Of a stretch of DNA of 64,000 nucleotides, positions 10,879 to 22,827 are shown piece after piece; the stretch's first letter is position 1, and each line of letters begins with the position of its first letter. A program made the position numbers and the translations under genes. The notes below the pieces were generated by a model. It made no database searches, was not told where the DNA came from, and saw only the letters and a program-made list of their open reading frames with translations. This DNA comes from Pseudevernia furfuracea (lineage: Eukaryota; Ascomycota; Lecanoromycetes; Lecanorales; Parmeliaceae): contig JAIUPT010000010.1 in NCBI GenBank assembly GCA_022315425.1, positions 372,001 through 436,000 on the forward strand, in the 5' to 3' direction.

Positions 10879-11058
10879 TCATAGGCCATTCCGCACGCAC
10901 TAGCGTGCTTTTTAGCGTGGCGCTAGTGGGCGACTCTTAGCTATCCTTCTCCTTCTCTTCTTCTTTATCCACTACATGTAATCTACATAGTATGCAATAG
11001 AGTCGTTCTATTAGCCACCCAGTACGAGACCTCATAGCTGTCATAAATTCCAACAGGT
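10874..11058. repeat. 186-bp dispersed repeat, copy 2
   Basis: Same orientation and same boundaries as 1179-1364, about 9.7 kb away. The sequences flanking the two copies are unrelated, so the repeat unit is defined by this pair. It includes the inverted arms CACTAGCG/CGCTAGTG. Confidence 0.8.
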
Positions 11059-11707
11059 GCAAAGGCGGTTTATTGGTTACTACCAATCTTCCAACCGCGA
11101 GCGCGCGTTCATCGCAGCTTAGAGTACCGCCCATCTCGTGAAATGTGGGTGCAAAAACGCCCATTTTCGAGATTCATTCGGTTTTCATTTCGCTGCTGGG
11201 AAGATGTACACATTCATACTACTAGTCTGTCTCCTGACAAAGCTAGCAACTCTCCTACTTCGCTTTCAATTGACACGTCGCCAGAATGCTGTGGTCGTTC
11301 ATCACGCTACGATCTCAGCATAGATCCAATTGTCCAGCAGGCCCTACATCACTTTTTAAAAAAACACCTCGTTGCCCGCCGTGAAGTATCCCTGATTTCT
11401 GTGTACTGCGTAAAATCTTGCGCCCGCCAAAGACGTAGCAAGTCACTGCATGATTGTTTTGATTTTTCTATTTCCGCAACTAAAAGAACAGCATTCCTAT
11501 AGAGGCGTCGCTACCACCTCGAAAGCCTGATTGTCATCGTGTTATGCAGATGCGAAAGCAATTTAAGCTTGTGTTACTTGGCCCTGCAAAGACGCTTGAT
11601 TATCACTCGCCTGATTGAAAGTAACCGCTCTTCGGCACATCGCAGTTCTGTCAATCAACTGCCTGTCAAACCCCCTCGGTGTTCGTCACACCCGTACCCT
11701 CCAACCT
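11059..11707. other. Intergenic, no gene seen
   Basis: Short frames only, with no recognisable motif. It follows repeat copy 2 and may include leftovers of the same element. Confidence 0.4.
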
Positions 11708-12256
11708 CTACACCATTCGAGAAATCATTTCCACGCCCTCTGTGCTCTGAATTGGTACCCACAATCCACCGAGTCTTTTGACGTCCGCAGGTCCGTTTCT
11801 GGAACTTGAGCTTGAGCTTGAAGCACGCTTGTTCGAAGCGTGCGAAAGCTCCGGCCAAGACTCCAGCCCTTCTGCGTCCGTCTTCGACGGATCCCGGCTC
11901 CCTGGACCCATTCGTTCCAGCTCCATCCCATTCGCAGGTTCGTCTCCTCCGCTCGGTACACCAGTCGCGGGAGGCCGATGCGTCACCACGCCATTCGCTA
12001 CACAGAAAGATGCAGAAGAAGCTCCAGGATCTCTCGCCATGGCTGTGAAAGACGCGCGGACGATATCTTTTGCGTCTTCCTCAACAACTTCATTTCCCTT
12101 CCCGTCTCCCATGGTCCATTTCTGGAGGAAGAGAAGTGCTATAACGGTGCTCAGTGTGACCACAAGGGCTAGCGCAGCCAACTTTCCGGTGGCTCGACTT
12201 ATAAAAGGATCCATCATAGCGATGAATAGCGTGGCAAGGGTCAAGAGGGTGGCCAT
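11708..12256 (-). CDS. Small membrane protein of unknown function
   Basis: The frame from ATG 12254-12256 encodes 182 residues. Two hydrophobic segments near the start (about residues 1-16 and 25-46: ATLLTLATLFIAMMD and LAALALVVTLSTVIALLFL) predict a hairpin membrane anchor. The rest is hydrophilic, with a Ser-rich patch and Lys/Arg/Asp clusters, presumably cytosolic. The frame stays open upstream to 12505, but a good donor (GTGAGT at about 12350) and a TTCAG acceptor just before the chosen start suggest an upstream exon that I could not place in frame. The C-terminal two-helix layout vaguely recalls fungal DUF6594 proteins, whose N-terminal part is absent here, so truncation is possible. Confidence 0.45.
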   Translation of the reverse strand: MATLLTLATLFIAMMDPFISRATGKLAALALVVTLSTVIALLFLQKWTMGDGKGNEVVEEDAKDIVRASFTAMARDPGASSASFCVANGVVTHRPPATGVPSGGDEPANGMELERMGPGSRDPSKTDAEGLESWPELSHASNKRASSSSSSSRNGPADVKRLGGLWVPIQSTEGVEMISRMV

Positions 12257-13865
12257 CGCAGATGCTGAACTGAATTGGCAGCAAAGCAGTTTGTAGATAT
12301 GTGCGGAAGGCGGGTATTGTCCTGGTGCGGTGTTGAGCGAGAGTGCGTACTCACGCTTGAGAGATGAGGTGCTATGAAAATTGGGGTGGATGAGGTGTTC
12401 TATGAAGGCACAGGGTTCGGGTATGAGGTTTGGTCGATGGACGCTGACAAATGAGTGGAAGAAAGGAAAGGAAGACAGAATGGATACGATGTGGATTATG
12501 TACATAGAACTTATACCCTAACGTTTTCGTGTTGATGCTCAAAACATGTGTCAACATAAGTATAGTGTAGACGAGTTGAAGTGTCAAGCACCCGAACCTA
12601 CCCTTTTATGCAATCGTAAAACACGAATTGGAACAACTAGTGGGCTTTGACCCAAGACATTATTCATCATGAAATGTCCTGCTGACGATGAATCCCAAAC
12701 TCACTGTAGCAGACTCCAAGCACAACACACTCTCACGCAGCCGCCGCCAATTCTACCCTTGGCTCCCACTCCTCAAGACAAAACAATCCCCTTAAAATTC
12801 CCTCAATAATCCTCCCACCCGTCAGTGTCGCTATCCTATTATCCGTAACATGCTTCGGCTCAGTCCTTCCGTACCAAATTTGCTAGCGAGTCATCCCGGT
12901 ACTTCACGATCCTTTGTTGCGGTAGACAAATGACCACGTTCCCCGCGAATACATGCCCACTTACTCAACCTCATCAATGCTACTTTCACATGCTTCAGCG
13001 AAGAGTCAGACGCTGCGGTTGCACCCCGTCTATAGAGCGAGTGGCGTCTCGCGTATGCGAGAGCCGATCTGCTTGCTGAACTCCCTTGCACTACATCGGC
13101 CCGAGTATTCCGCAGTGTAAGTCTCGATCATTACGGTGTTTGTGCGGTATCTGAAATCCACAGTGTCGTCTACGATTCTTCTTTCACGGACACGAAAACA
13201 CAGTAGTTACTTGAGCGAGTTTGAATTTTGTGGAATGGACCATTGGTTCCAATTTTCCATCCATGTGCTCAAGGCTTTCACATTGAAGTCAAGACGTCAC
13301 GTACAGATTTTACTTGGAAACCGCGAACTGAGCACCTTCATCAGCAGGGAAAACGCCTTACTCAAACAAGCACTTCCGAAATACGTTGTTGAAGTATCCC
13401 CCTTCAATCAAACTACACTCACGAGGAAATACGCGTAACCTAACCACAATTACGGCATACAGCTTTGCCGAAAATCCTTTGGAAACTTTGGCAAACGCAG
13501 AGTGACTTGACATTCAAGATCTTGAGGCATTGAGATCACAAAACGCCCACGGTCTGGACTGGCAGAGTTTTCAGGTACCAGCAAGGAAGTGGAGAGAAGC
13601 AGCTCACCATATACGAAAGCTTGTACGGTACTCTTAACCGCCCTCATCTCCTCCGGCTAACTCCGGCTCCACCACTCGTTGGGATGTGGAGGCCTTTTGG
13701 GGTCTCGGACGGAATCTCAGGCGGAGGAATCGTCCTCCTTGCGCAGTGCCCACGACCTTCACTGCAGATCCGGCCGCAGGCTCGATGGGAATTGATACAA
13801 ATCTAAAACGTAGTACGGAGTAAAGCTGTTGTCATCGACATCAAGTGAGAATGCCAATATTAATT
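12257..13865. other. Intergenic, no gene seen
   Basis: Short frames on both strands, without domains or consistent codon use. It separates the membrane-protein gene from the 3' end of the NRPS gene. Confidence 0.45.
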
Positions 13866-16800
13866 CTACCCCGCCACCGCCACCTCACCCCTTAGTCTCC
13901 CCATCAACCCCTCCATGGTCCCCTCCGTGCCCACTCCCACCTCGATCATACCCCTCACCACCCGCTCCAACTCCCCCACGGCGCTCTTCGCCCCCTCTTC
14001 GTCGAAGACCTCCGCATCGTACCCAAACCTCACCCTATACCCATCCCTCGTCCGCATAATCTCAAACACCACCGCATAGGGCTGCGGCATCCTCACCTCG
14101 CTCTTGGCCATAACAACCCACCTCATATCTTCCTTCTCCCCTCCCCCCCCCTTGGGAACCTCCTTCGGCGGATCGAACGGCTGGTACAGGAAGAGCGCCG
14201 TGTTCTTCGCGCTGGCCTTGTCCATACCGCACGCGTCGACGATCTCCGCGACGCCGACGTTGCCGTTCTCCGTCGCCTTCCAGAACGCCATGCTCGTCTG
14301 GGCGAGATAGCGCGAGAGGGGCTGCTCGGGCTCGATGCGCGAGCGCAGCGGGAGGAAGTTGGCGCAGGTGCCGTTGATGGATTGCGGGTCCGGGAGCTCG
14401 ACGTTGCGGCCCGTGTATAGGTAGTCGAACGAGACGTCGAGCTGGCGGCTGCGAAGCGCGAGCCAGATTTGGAAGGCGGTCTGGAAGATGATGGAGGGGG
14501 TTTGCGCGGTCCGTTTGGCGTAGGCGTCCAGGTCGGGAAGGTTGGTGGCTTGGACGTGCGTCTTTGTTATGGACGGGTTGGCGATGGCGGGGTATGCAAA
14601 GGTCGTGGGGCGTTGCGAGGGCTTTGACCAGAATCCGAGCGTGCGCTGCTTGTTGCTGGAGTAGATGTGCGATGCGAAATCGCGAAAGGGCGTGAATGTG
14701 GGGACTGGGTCGTTGTGCTGCAGGGCGATAAACTGGGCGTCGAAGACTCGGAGGAGGGTACCGTCGTAGAGACCGTGGTCCATTTTCGTGACGAGCTGGC
14801 GTGTACCGTCGGACATGCGCATGATGTTATAGCGGATGAAAGGCTCCCCGAAATGGAAGCGGGTTTGCCAAAGCGCCTCGATGGTAGATTTCCTCGCATC
14901 TTCGCTAGCGACACCAACAATGTCCATCCTGGGTTTGGCATCTTTCAAAACGACACCGTACCATGTTTTTTCATGTTGAACAAACGTTGTACGGAGGATC
15001 TCGTTGACTTCCGCCAGTTTCGTTGCTGTCTGGATCCAGGCTTCAATATCCGTGGATTCTGGTAGCGGTCGAACCGTCATGACGACCCAATGCTGTTCTT
15101 TCCGAGCGCCATGGTCCAGGAATTCCGCTTGGCCAGGAGGACATGGGTAGATGTACTCAAAGTCATCTGGTCGAAGGCCAGTGTGCTCAACCAAGTTTTG
15201 CAACGAGGGGGAAGGCTCGAACGCCTTCTTCACCTGCTGCTCGGCGGGCCCTTCGTGAACGAGGCAATTGGCCATTTCCTTGAGATTTGTCACGCTGAGA
15301 GCTTCTCCAACGGACAGTATATAGTCATGCTTGCGAAGATAGCTCGCCAGTTCGATGGCGCCTATTGAGTCTCCACCAAGGCCCAAGAAGTCTGCCTCGA
15401 GCCCGAACTGGTCCGCTCCAATTGATAAGGTTTTCGCCCATGCGCTTTGGAGAAGACGCTGGGCGTCAGTTTCGGGGGCGATAACAGGGCCTTGGGATTT
15501 GGAAGAGTCTAGCATATATCGTGAGAGGTCGACGGCATTCATTGAGTTTGCATTTGCCTTCAACTCTTTGCGATTCGTCTTCCCAGATGGTAGCTTGGGC
15601 ATCTGCGGCAGAGGTACGACCATTTTGGGGACCATGTAGTGTGCGAGGCTCTTAAAGGACTCCTTCAGTTCGCTGACTTTGTCAGGAAATTTGTCAAGAG
15701 CTGACATGTCTTCCAAAGTGGAATGGTCGTTGAATACGACCCAGGCCAACATCTGCGATTTACCATTCGATTCAACGACGACCACGACGGCATCCCGAAC
15801 GCAATTGGCACAAAGGATCGCCTGTTCCACTTCTCCGAGTTCGACCCGGTAGCCGTTCAACTTAATTTGATTATCCTTTCTGCCCAGACATTCAATGTCT
15901 CCATTTGGGAGCCAGCGGGCAAGATCTCCTGTTCGGTAGACCTTGCGTACTCCTTGAATGTCGTACTCGAGAAAGGCAGCCTCGGTCTGCTCTGGCTTCT
16001 TGAGATACCCGTCTCCGAGCTGGGGTCCGGAGAAACAGAGCTCTCCGACTGCGCCCCACGGGACGAAACGATGGCCGTTAGGTTCGATGATGAACGCCTT
16101 GATGGTAGGCAATGGTCGACCTATGTCGCTCGGCTTCGTTTCCGGCTTGATAGACTTCATGGTCGCAAGGATCGAAGTCTCCGTGGGGCCGTAACCGTTG
16201 AGCAACTCGCGATCTTTAGACCACTTCTCCACGATGTCGGAAGTGACCGACTCGCCACCCACAGTCAGGACCTTTAGTGAAGGCACTGCCTTGGGGTCGA
16301 GGAGTCGTGCGACCGTCGGAGTGAGGAAGCAGTGGTTGACTTCCATCTCATTAATGACCGCGGGAAGATCCGAGAGAAGCTTATCGGTTGGTGCCATGCA
16401 CAAGGTATGACCAGAGCTCAGAGGAACAAAAATGTCGTACACAGACACGTCGAAGACGTAGTTCGAGAATTGCAAGGTCCTGAATTGCCTTCCCTCACGA
16501 CCCTCAAAAGAGATGATCGATTCGATGGCAGATGCAACCGCTTGATGCTCAATCATCACGCCCTTTGGCTGTCCCGTGCTTCCAGAAGTATAGATGACGT
16601 AGGCAAGCTGTTCCGGAAGGACTTTCGTCAAAGGTTTCTCGACAGACTGCTCTGTGAGGGCTATTTGATCCACCAAAAGAGTGGTGACATCGTGTCCGGC
16701 GAAATAGCCTTGATGTGCAGTCTCCGTAAGAACAAAGCGCGCGTCGGTTTCCTGCGCGATGGAGACATTTCTCTGCACCGGATTCTCCGGACTGAGAGGA

Positions 16801-19800
16801 ACATAAGCCGCACCAGTTTTGAGAATCGCAAGAATGACAATGATCAGTAGAGGTGACTTTTCCAAGATTATGGGTATGAGCTGATCTGGCTTGACCCCTT
16901 GCTGCAGCAGGAAATTCGCCATCTGGGTAGCTGAAACATCTAATTGAGCATACGTGGTGGATTCCCCGTTCAGCCACGCCACGGCGATATTTCCGGGGTA
17001 CTTCTGCACGACAGCCTCGAAACGACCATGCAGCGTTTGAGGTTTCGTCTCAATGGTGTAGTCTGACGAAGACAACCATGCACGCTCATCCGCACCGAGT
17101 GCGTCGATGGATGCATGAGACACGTTGGCATTCTGCTGCATCTGGGCGAGGATCACAGCGAGCTGACCGAGGACGTATTCAATCCTGCGTGCCGGCATGG
17201 CAGCATTCATTCTGAACAAGAAGCCGTTCTCATCTTCTTCCACATCCAAGGTCGTCCACTCCGTCTGCCACGTTGGTTTAGGTCCGTAGGGATGGAAAAT
17301 TTTGCCGGAGATTGCCTCATCTTTTCTGTCATTCACAAGAATGTTGACCATCGTGTCCAGCAGCGGCGCTTTATCATGGTTGGCGGCCGCAAGCGCTCGA
17401 CGCATACCATGTTGCGAATGCTTGAGTACATCCCAGAAGCTGTTGTGTGTTTGTCGAACCAGGTCTGCCAGAGACGCCTTGGCATCCAACGCGATTCTCT
17501 GGGGCACAATGGTCAATGTTGGGCCGTCCAATAGACCAGCGCCCTCGATGGGGGCTTCGCGTCCGGCGATTGCCGTCGCAAAGACAGCCTCAGAGAGCCC
17601 TGTGTGGCGACTCAAGAGCAGCGCCCACGCTGCATAAATAAGAGAACTGGATGTCACGTTGAGTGCGCGGGTCACCGACTTGACGTCCATCTGGAGCCAT
17701 TGAGATCTTGAGTGATTCTCGCTCAGTGGCACCGGGTTTATGACGGATGGCTCCGCGTGTTCAAGATACTCTCTCCAGAATTGATGTGCGGAGTCGGGGC
17801 TCTGTTGCTGCAGATACCGGACGAACAAACCAAACGATGGTCTCTCGATCGGCATCAGCCCGAGGTAAAGTCTTGCCACATCCTCGTAGAGAAAGTCATG
17901 CGACCAGAAGTCGAAGAGAGAATGATGCATTGACACGACGAGGAGCTGCTGGTTGACGACGGTAAATCTGACGAATGGTTCCTCAAATCTCACGCTCCGT
18001 TGCTTGTCTTCTGATTTGAAATCTGCGAGTGACATATCGGCGTGTTTCCACGGAAGCGCAAAGTCATTGCGAACAATCTGGAGGATACCTGCGTCTGAGG
18101 ATGTGAAAGTGGTCCGAAGGATTTCGCTGGAAGAGAAGACGACTTGAAAGGCGAGCTTCAATTTGACGAGGTCCAAGTGTCGAACGTCGTAAGTGCGCTG
18201 ATAAAGATAGTCGAGATTGCCGTCCAGTGTACTCGCCATCAGTGATCCTTGTAGCTGCGTCAGTGGGAAGGCATCCACCACACCCAAGTCCTTTTCGAAA
18301 CTCTTCTTGACTGCTTCGTTGCGGACAAGAGAGAATCTTGTCATCTCGACAGCGCTCGTACTAGCATCCCCGACGATCTTGTAGTTAATCTCTGAAAGTC
18401 TGGGGGCTCGAAGAATGTCTCCAAGCTCCATCTCGAAGCCTTTCAGACGAAGCTCGCGGACGACTTGGATAGCGTCAACCGAGCTTCCCCCAAGTGTAAC
18501 GAAGGAACTTGATCGACTGATGGCGGATGGCTGTATTCCGAGCACGGCCGACCACACGCTCCGAATGACTTCTTCCTCGGTATTCAACTCCGTTTCATCT
18601 GCGGCATGCCCAGAAGAACGTCCCAACATTTCTTCGATGCTTGTTTCTTGGGCACGGCGGCGGAGGTCAGCAATGTCGACTTTGCCATTAGCGTTGACCG
18701 GAAGACTAGACAGTTGCATCCAATAGCCGGGTACCATGTAAGGAGGAAGGCATCCCTGAGCAGTCGAGCGGAGAGTCTCAACAAGACAACCCCATTCGAC
18801 ATTGTCCGCCGGAACTACAGCGGCAACAAGGGAGATCCTACCTTTAATATCCGCTCCGAGCACGGCGACACTTCGAGCCTCGGTATTGCCGGAAATAACA
18901 ATGGCTACCTCATTGGGCTCCACCCTCTGGCCGTGAATCTTGACTTGATAATCAATGCGTCCGAGGATTTCGAAGGCGCCCTCTTCATGCTGAACGGCGA
19001 GATCTCCTGTCCGATACAGATTGTATCGGCCAAAATCCTGCACGAAAGATTCCGAAGTCTGCTCCGGACGAGCGAAGTACCCTTGAGCGACCTGTGGCCC
19101 GGAAAGACAAAGCTCGCCGGGGTGACCGAACGCAAGTTGTCGCATGGATCCTGGCTCAAAGATGAAGGCTTGTGTCGTGTCTTTGGGGGCTCCAATGATG
19201 TGGGGGTCATCGCCTTTGCGAAGCCTCCGGGCGAAATTGAGCTGTGCGACTTCACTCAGACCGTATGAAACGCGCAACTCGACCTTCTCAGCCCATTTGT
19301 TGACAAGCTGGTGACCAAGTGGTTCACCGACAGTGGTGATCTGCTTGAGGCATGGCGGTACACCCTCTGTCGAAAGCAGAGAGAGTGCTGACGGTGTAAT
19401 CCCGAGTGCATCGATCTGCATGTCGTTCAGGACTTCTGGCAGGGATGCGGCAATCTGGTCTTGGCTGGCCAAACAAAGGCATGCTCCCTTCGATAGAGTA
19501 GCTAATATTGTCCTTTGAGCTGCGGAAAAGATGGGGTTGTAGAAGAGCAGCCATCGTGATTTATCGTTGAGAGAAAAATTCGCGATACCATGGCTTGCAG
19601 CGGCGTGGCTCACGACCACACCCTTGGGGGTTCCGGTAGATCCTGAGAGTGAGATTACCACTATCCTTCAAGGAATCACTCAACAACTTACCGGAAGTAT
19701 ATATCAGGTATGCAGCATCAGTGGCAGCGAATTCTGCAGGGCCATCGCTTGCCTCTTCTATTGGAGGTGGATTAGAAGCAGCAGCACCACCTGGGACAAC

Positions 19801-20290
19801 GGCCCTGTCAAAGAGGGGCGCATAGGCTTCATCCGCAATGACGATTGTTGCGTGACATTCCTCGACGATGCCATTGTTGCGCTCCACAGGACCTTTGGGA
19901 TCAAGGATTACATATGCTGCCCCAGACCTCAATACAGCTAGTATGGAAGCCACAAATGCGACCGAACGATCCATACAAATGGGTACTATAGATCCTTTGT
20001 GAATTGAGAGCGTAAGGGCAATACTCTTTGCAAGGGCTCCCAACTCGGCATAACTCGTGGAAGGTTTTCTGTGGAACTGCACGGCACGAGCATGGGGGTT
20101 TGTGCGGATCTGGTAGTCTATGAAGTCGAAGACTCTACATGGAGCTTTTGGCGGAGATGAACTCAGAGACGGTAGGCCTGACAAACGTGTTAGCTTTCCC
20201 TAAAATGCTGTGAAGCTGAAGATGTAGCTTCGTACCTTTGGGTCCAGCGGTGACTTTGGACTGCGCGAAGTACTCTGTGGCATGAGGCAT
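13866..20290 (-). CDS. Two-module nonribosomal peptide synthetase (A-T-C-A-T-C)
   Basis: A 2105-residue cytosolic NRPS in three exons: 20236-20290, 19692-20177 and 13866-19642. Introns (GTACGA...GTCAG, 58 bp; GTAAGT...CTCAG, 49 bp) rejoin PK|GLPSLS and IYTSG|STGTPKG exactly. Order: A1 (about 30-530; STGTPKG 182, YRTGD, NANGK), T1 (LGGSS, Ser 568), C1 (about 614-1050; intact HHSLFDFW at 753), A2 (about 1054-1544; TSGSTGQPKG, YGPTE, PSGKTNRKEL), T2 (LGGDS, Ser 1606) and C2 (about 1669-2105; DHGLYDG at 1802). A1 has FSAAQR where alpha-amino-acid domains have FDxS, so the key Asp is Ser 220. A2 keeps Asp (FDVSVYD). The mobile carriers load two monomers. C1 joins them, and the terminal C domain probably releases or cyclises the product. 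No thioesterase or reductase domain is present. Product unknown. Confidence 0.93.
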
Positions 20291-21777
20291 GGTGACTGAC
20301 GGAGCTGAAAAAAGTCAAAGGGACTTGGAGAGTATAGGTCTAGAGGTGAGCAAGTGGCGGGCAATATCCCACAGCTTAAGATGATGAGGGATGATCGTTG
20401 AGTGCGGTCAAACTGTTGATGATACTGTCTTCTAGCTTTTATATCCGATGTGCCATCTTGGGTGCCTGCTTACTAGTGAAGCCTTTCCTTAGTACTCGAC
20501 CGATATGTCAACCCTCTCTGTAACATGGCACCTCATTACGTGGACACAAAGGCAGCCTAGTCGACCTATAGAGTCGGAACCAATTTACTTCTAGGGTAAC
20601 ATCAGCTGAAATAAAGCATGCCGCCACGCTTGTCTCATTCTCACTTTCGGCTTCACCGAACTTGCCAAAGAGCGACAAGCCAGCATTAAACAAACAAGGG
20701 GGCGGATGGGATACCCAAGCGAGTAGCAAATGGCAAGCAAGTCTCACCAACAGGCGAATGTTTGGGCGTCGATATTGTGGAGCAGTATCCCGTTCTCAAC
20801 CTTGTGACCTACCCTCCGGCATGATAGCCACGTATAAAAAGAGCACAGCACGTGAGGGTGAGATAATTGGTGGAGGATCCGTTGTATCTGCGATTTTCTG
20901 TGTCATAGTATGATATTCCTTTTCTTGCCTTTCCCAAAAGGAATTGATTTGGACAATCCGAGGCTTTGTGGCGTTTGTTCTCTCGTTTCTTATTACGACA
21001 CACATGAAACAATGGAAAACGCCTGGCCGATGCAGAGATGTGTCCAAGGTCACCTAGATTTACGGATCATCTAGAGCCTCGATAATGATGATGGTTGTCA
21101 GCTTGCTTGATGAGGAAGATGAAGGCGTTGCGCAGGAGGGTTCTGCCACCACGAAGGACACGAAGTCATGCGCATGAGAGCCCGGCCAGGCTGCAAAGGC
21201 GCGACGTGCCTTCGCCGCCTGGCTGACTTGGGACGAACGTTGTACAGAATGAGACATGGGCGCAGAAGTGCGACCTAGTTATTAGTAAGTTCTGAGCAAT
21301 ATAGGAATCAAAGATTGGTGCCGTCAGAGTCTCTGTAGCGGCGTAATTAGTCTCCTGCCTACCCCAATGTAAAGTCATACCATTGAAGATCAGGGTGATG
21401 CTTTCGGTGGCCTGTTGAAGTCGTACGTAACTTAGTTACATTTGGCCATTGAAGATTTGATCCGTGCCCAGGCGGATGTTTTATTTCCCCTCAAACACCA
21501 ATGTCTCAATCAGTGCCCCGGAATAAGCGAGATGGCGTCTTCTGTGTCAGATAGAAAAGATTTCGTTCTATATACCAAGCCTCTAGTCTCCGCCGTAACT
21601 TACGGAGGTAGTGTAATTTTCATTGTACCTGGAGCCCGCCTGAAGTCTTCACCATTGTAGCATACTCTAGGTTTGGTCTGTCAATACCTTGCGCACAGCT
21701 CCTTTCGCTGATTCCTCGAATCTATTAGACAGCGACGAAGTCCCGATAGCTCTCGTTTCGTGCCGAGGCCTTTCAAT
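20291..21777. other. Divergent intergenic region between NRPS and reductase genes
   Basis: About 1.5 kb with no convincing gene, flanked by divergent starts (NRPS at 20290 minus, reductase at 21778 plus). It probably carries the promoters of both. A second TATA-like site, GTATAAAAAG, is at about 20831 on the plus strand but is far from any start. Confidence 0.6.
20436..20444 (-). promoter_or_regulatory. TATA-like box of the NRPS gene
   Basis: TATAAAAG on the minus strand lies about 147 bp upstream of the NRPS ATG, a suitable place for a core promoter element. Confidence 0.45.
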
Positions 21778-22827
21778 ATGTCTTGCACTCTCACCATTCA
21801 AGCCGCATCAAGCGATGAAGTCGCCTCAAGGCTCCATCTCGTCCGCCAGGACCTACCGGTCCCTCAACATTCAGAGGTCTTGGTCAAAATGTTGGCGGCT
21901 CCTATAAATCCTCTTGATCTTCTCGTCCTACAAGACAAGTACCCCGTCAAACCGCAGTCCTTCCATCAAGGCCATCCGATACCTGGCTATGACGGCGTAG
22001 CCGAGATCATGGAGTGCGAAGAAGGTGCGGAGAAGGGCCTCAGCAAGGGCGACAAAGTCATCATCAAACGTCATGGTCTAGGAACTTGGCGCACGCATGC
22101 CGTCCTGAGCGTCCAAGACGTCATCAAAATCCCCGATGACATGGAGCTTTCCACCGCTGCAATCCTGCGTATGGGTATCTTGACCGCCTATTTCATGTTG
22201 GAGGAGAACAAAGAAGTGGTCAAAGCGGGCGATTGGATCATCTTGAATGGGGGAACCAGCATCATTGCGCACTTCCTCGGTCAGTTCGCTCATATGAAGG
22301 GCGTGAGAGTCATCAGCGTCATCCGCGATCGGCCAGGCAGTGGTGCAACGAAGAAGATGTTGCAAGCTCATGGGGCGGACACTGTGTGGGAGGATGGAGA
22401 GCTCGCGGACTCGAGCCATGCGAACGGCAAACGTATCATGCTCGGCTTTGACGCCGTGTTTGGAGCTGGAGGCCAGCGTCTCATACACACTTTGAGCCCC
22501 GGTGCCACGTACGTCTCCTACGGTTTTCTTGGTGGGCTCGGTCCCGAGTCGAACATCACTGTGAGCCAGGGGCTCATCTTCGTGAAGAACTTGACGTTGA
22601 AGGCTTTCAGGCTCTCGACTGCTTTGGCCGGCGTGAAGGATGATGAGATGATGGCACTCTTCGCATGGATAGCGGGAATGCTGAAAGGGGGGCAATTGAC
22701 GAAGCCATTGCTGGATATTGTCAGATGGGAGGGCAAGGCCAGCGACGAGGCAGCCTTGCGAATGGCCGTCCAACAAAGTTCCGAGGCGCAGGTGGGGAGC
22801 GTGAAGAAGATCATTCTGTTCTCGTGA
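21778..22827 (+). CDS. MECR/Etr1-type trans-2-enoyl thioester reductase
   Basis: A zinc-free medium-chain dehydrogenase of the 2-enoyl-thioester reductase type, expected to use NADPH to reduce a trans-2-enoyl thioester. It is a single exon of 349 residues starting MSCTLTIQ at 21778. The GroES-like half has APINPLDLLVLQDKYPVKP, with a Tyr at the place of the catalytic Tyr of Etr1/MECR (GxYP). It also has IPGYDGVAE and GLGTWRTHA, a signature of the family. The Rossmann half has WIILNGGTSIIAHFLGQFA. No obvious mitochondrial targeting peptide is seen, unlike the fatty-acid-synthesis enzymes, so a cytosolic or pathway-specific role is possible. It lies divergent from the NRPS and upstream of an MFS gene, which suggests, but does not prove, a tailoring role in the same pathway. 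Confidence 0.85.
   Translation: MSCTLTIQAASSDEVASRLHLVRQDLPVPQHSEVLVKMLAAPINPLDLLVLQDKYPVKPQSFHQGHPIPGYDGVAEIMECEEGAEKGLSKGDKVIIKRHGLGTWRTHAVLSVQDVIKIPDDMELSTAAILRMGILTAYFMLEENKEVVKAGDWIILNGGTSIIAHFLGQFAHMKGVRVISVIRDRPGSGATKKMLQAHGADTVWEDGELADSSHANGKRIMLGFDAVFGAGGQRLIHTLSPGATYVSYGFLGGLGPESNITVSQGLIFVKNLTLKAFRLSTALAGVKDDEMMALFAWIAGMLKGGQLTKPLLDIVRWEGKASDEAALRMAVQQSSEAQVGSVKKIILFS

Noticed and set aside
14667..19268. Several plus-strand frames of 100-220 codons inside the NRPS
   Set aside because: All are antisense to NRPS domains and carry no motifs.
22078..22776. 232-codon minus-strand frame
   Set aside because: It is a shadow of the enoyl reductase gene, which has clear family motifs on the plus strand.
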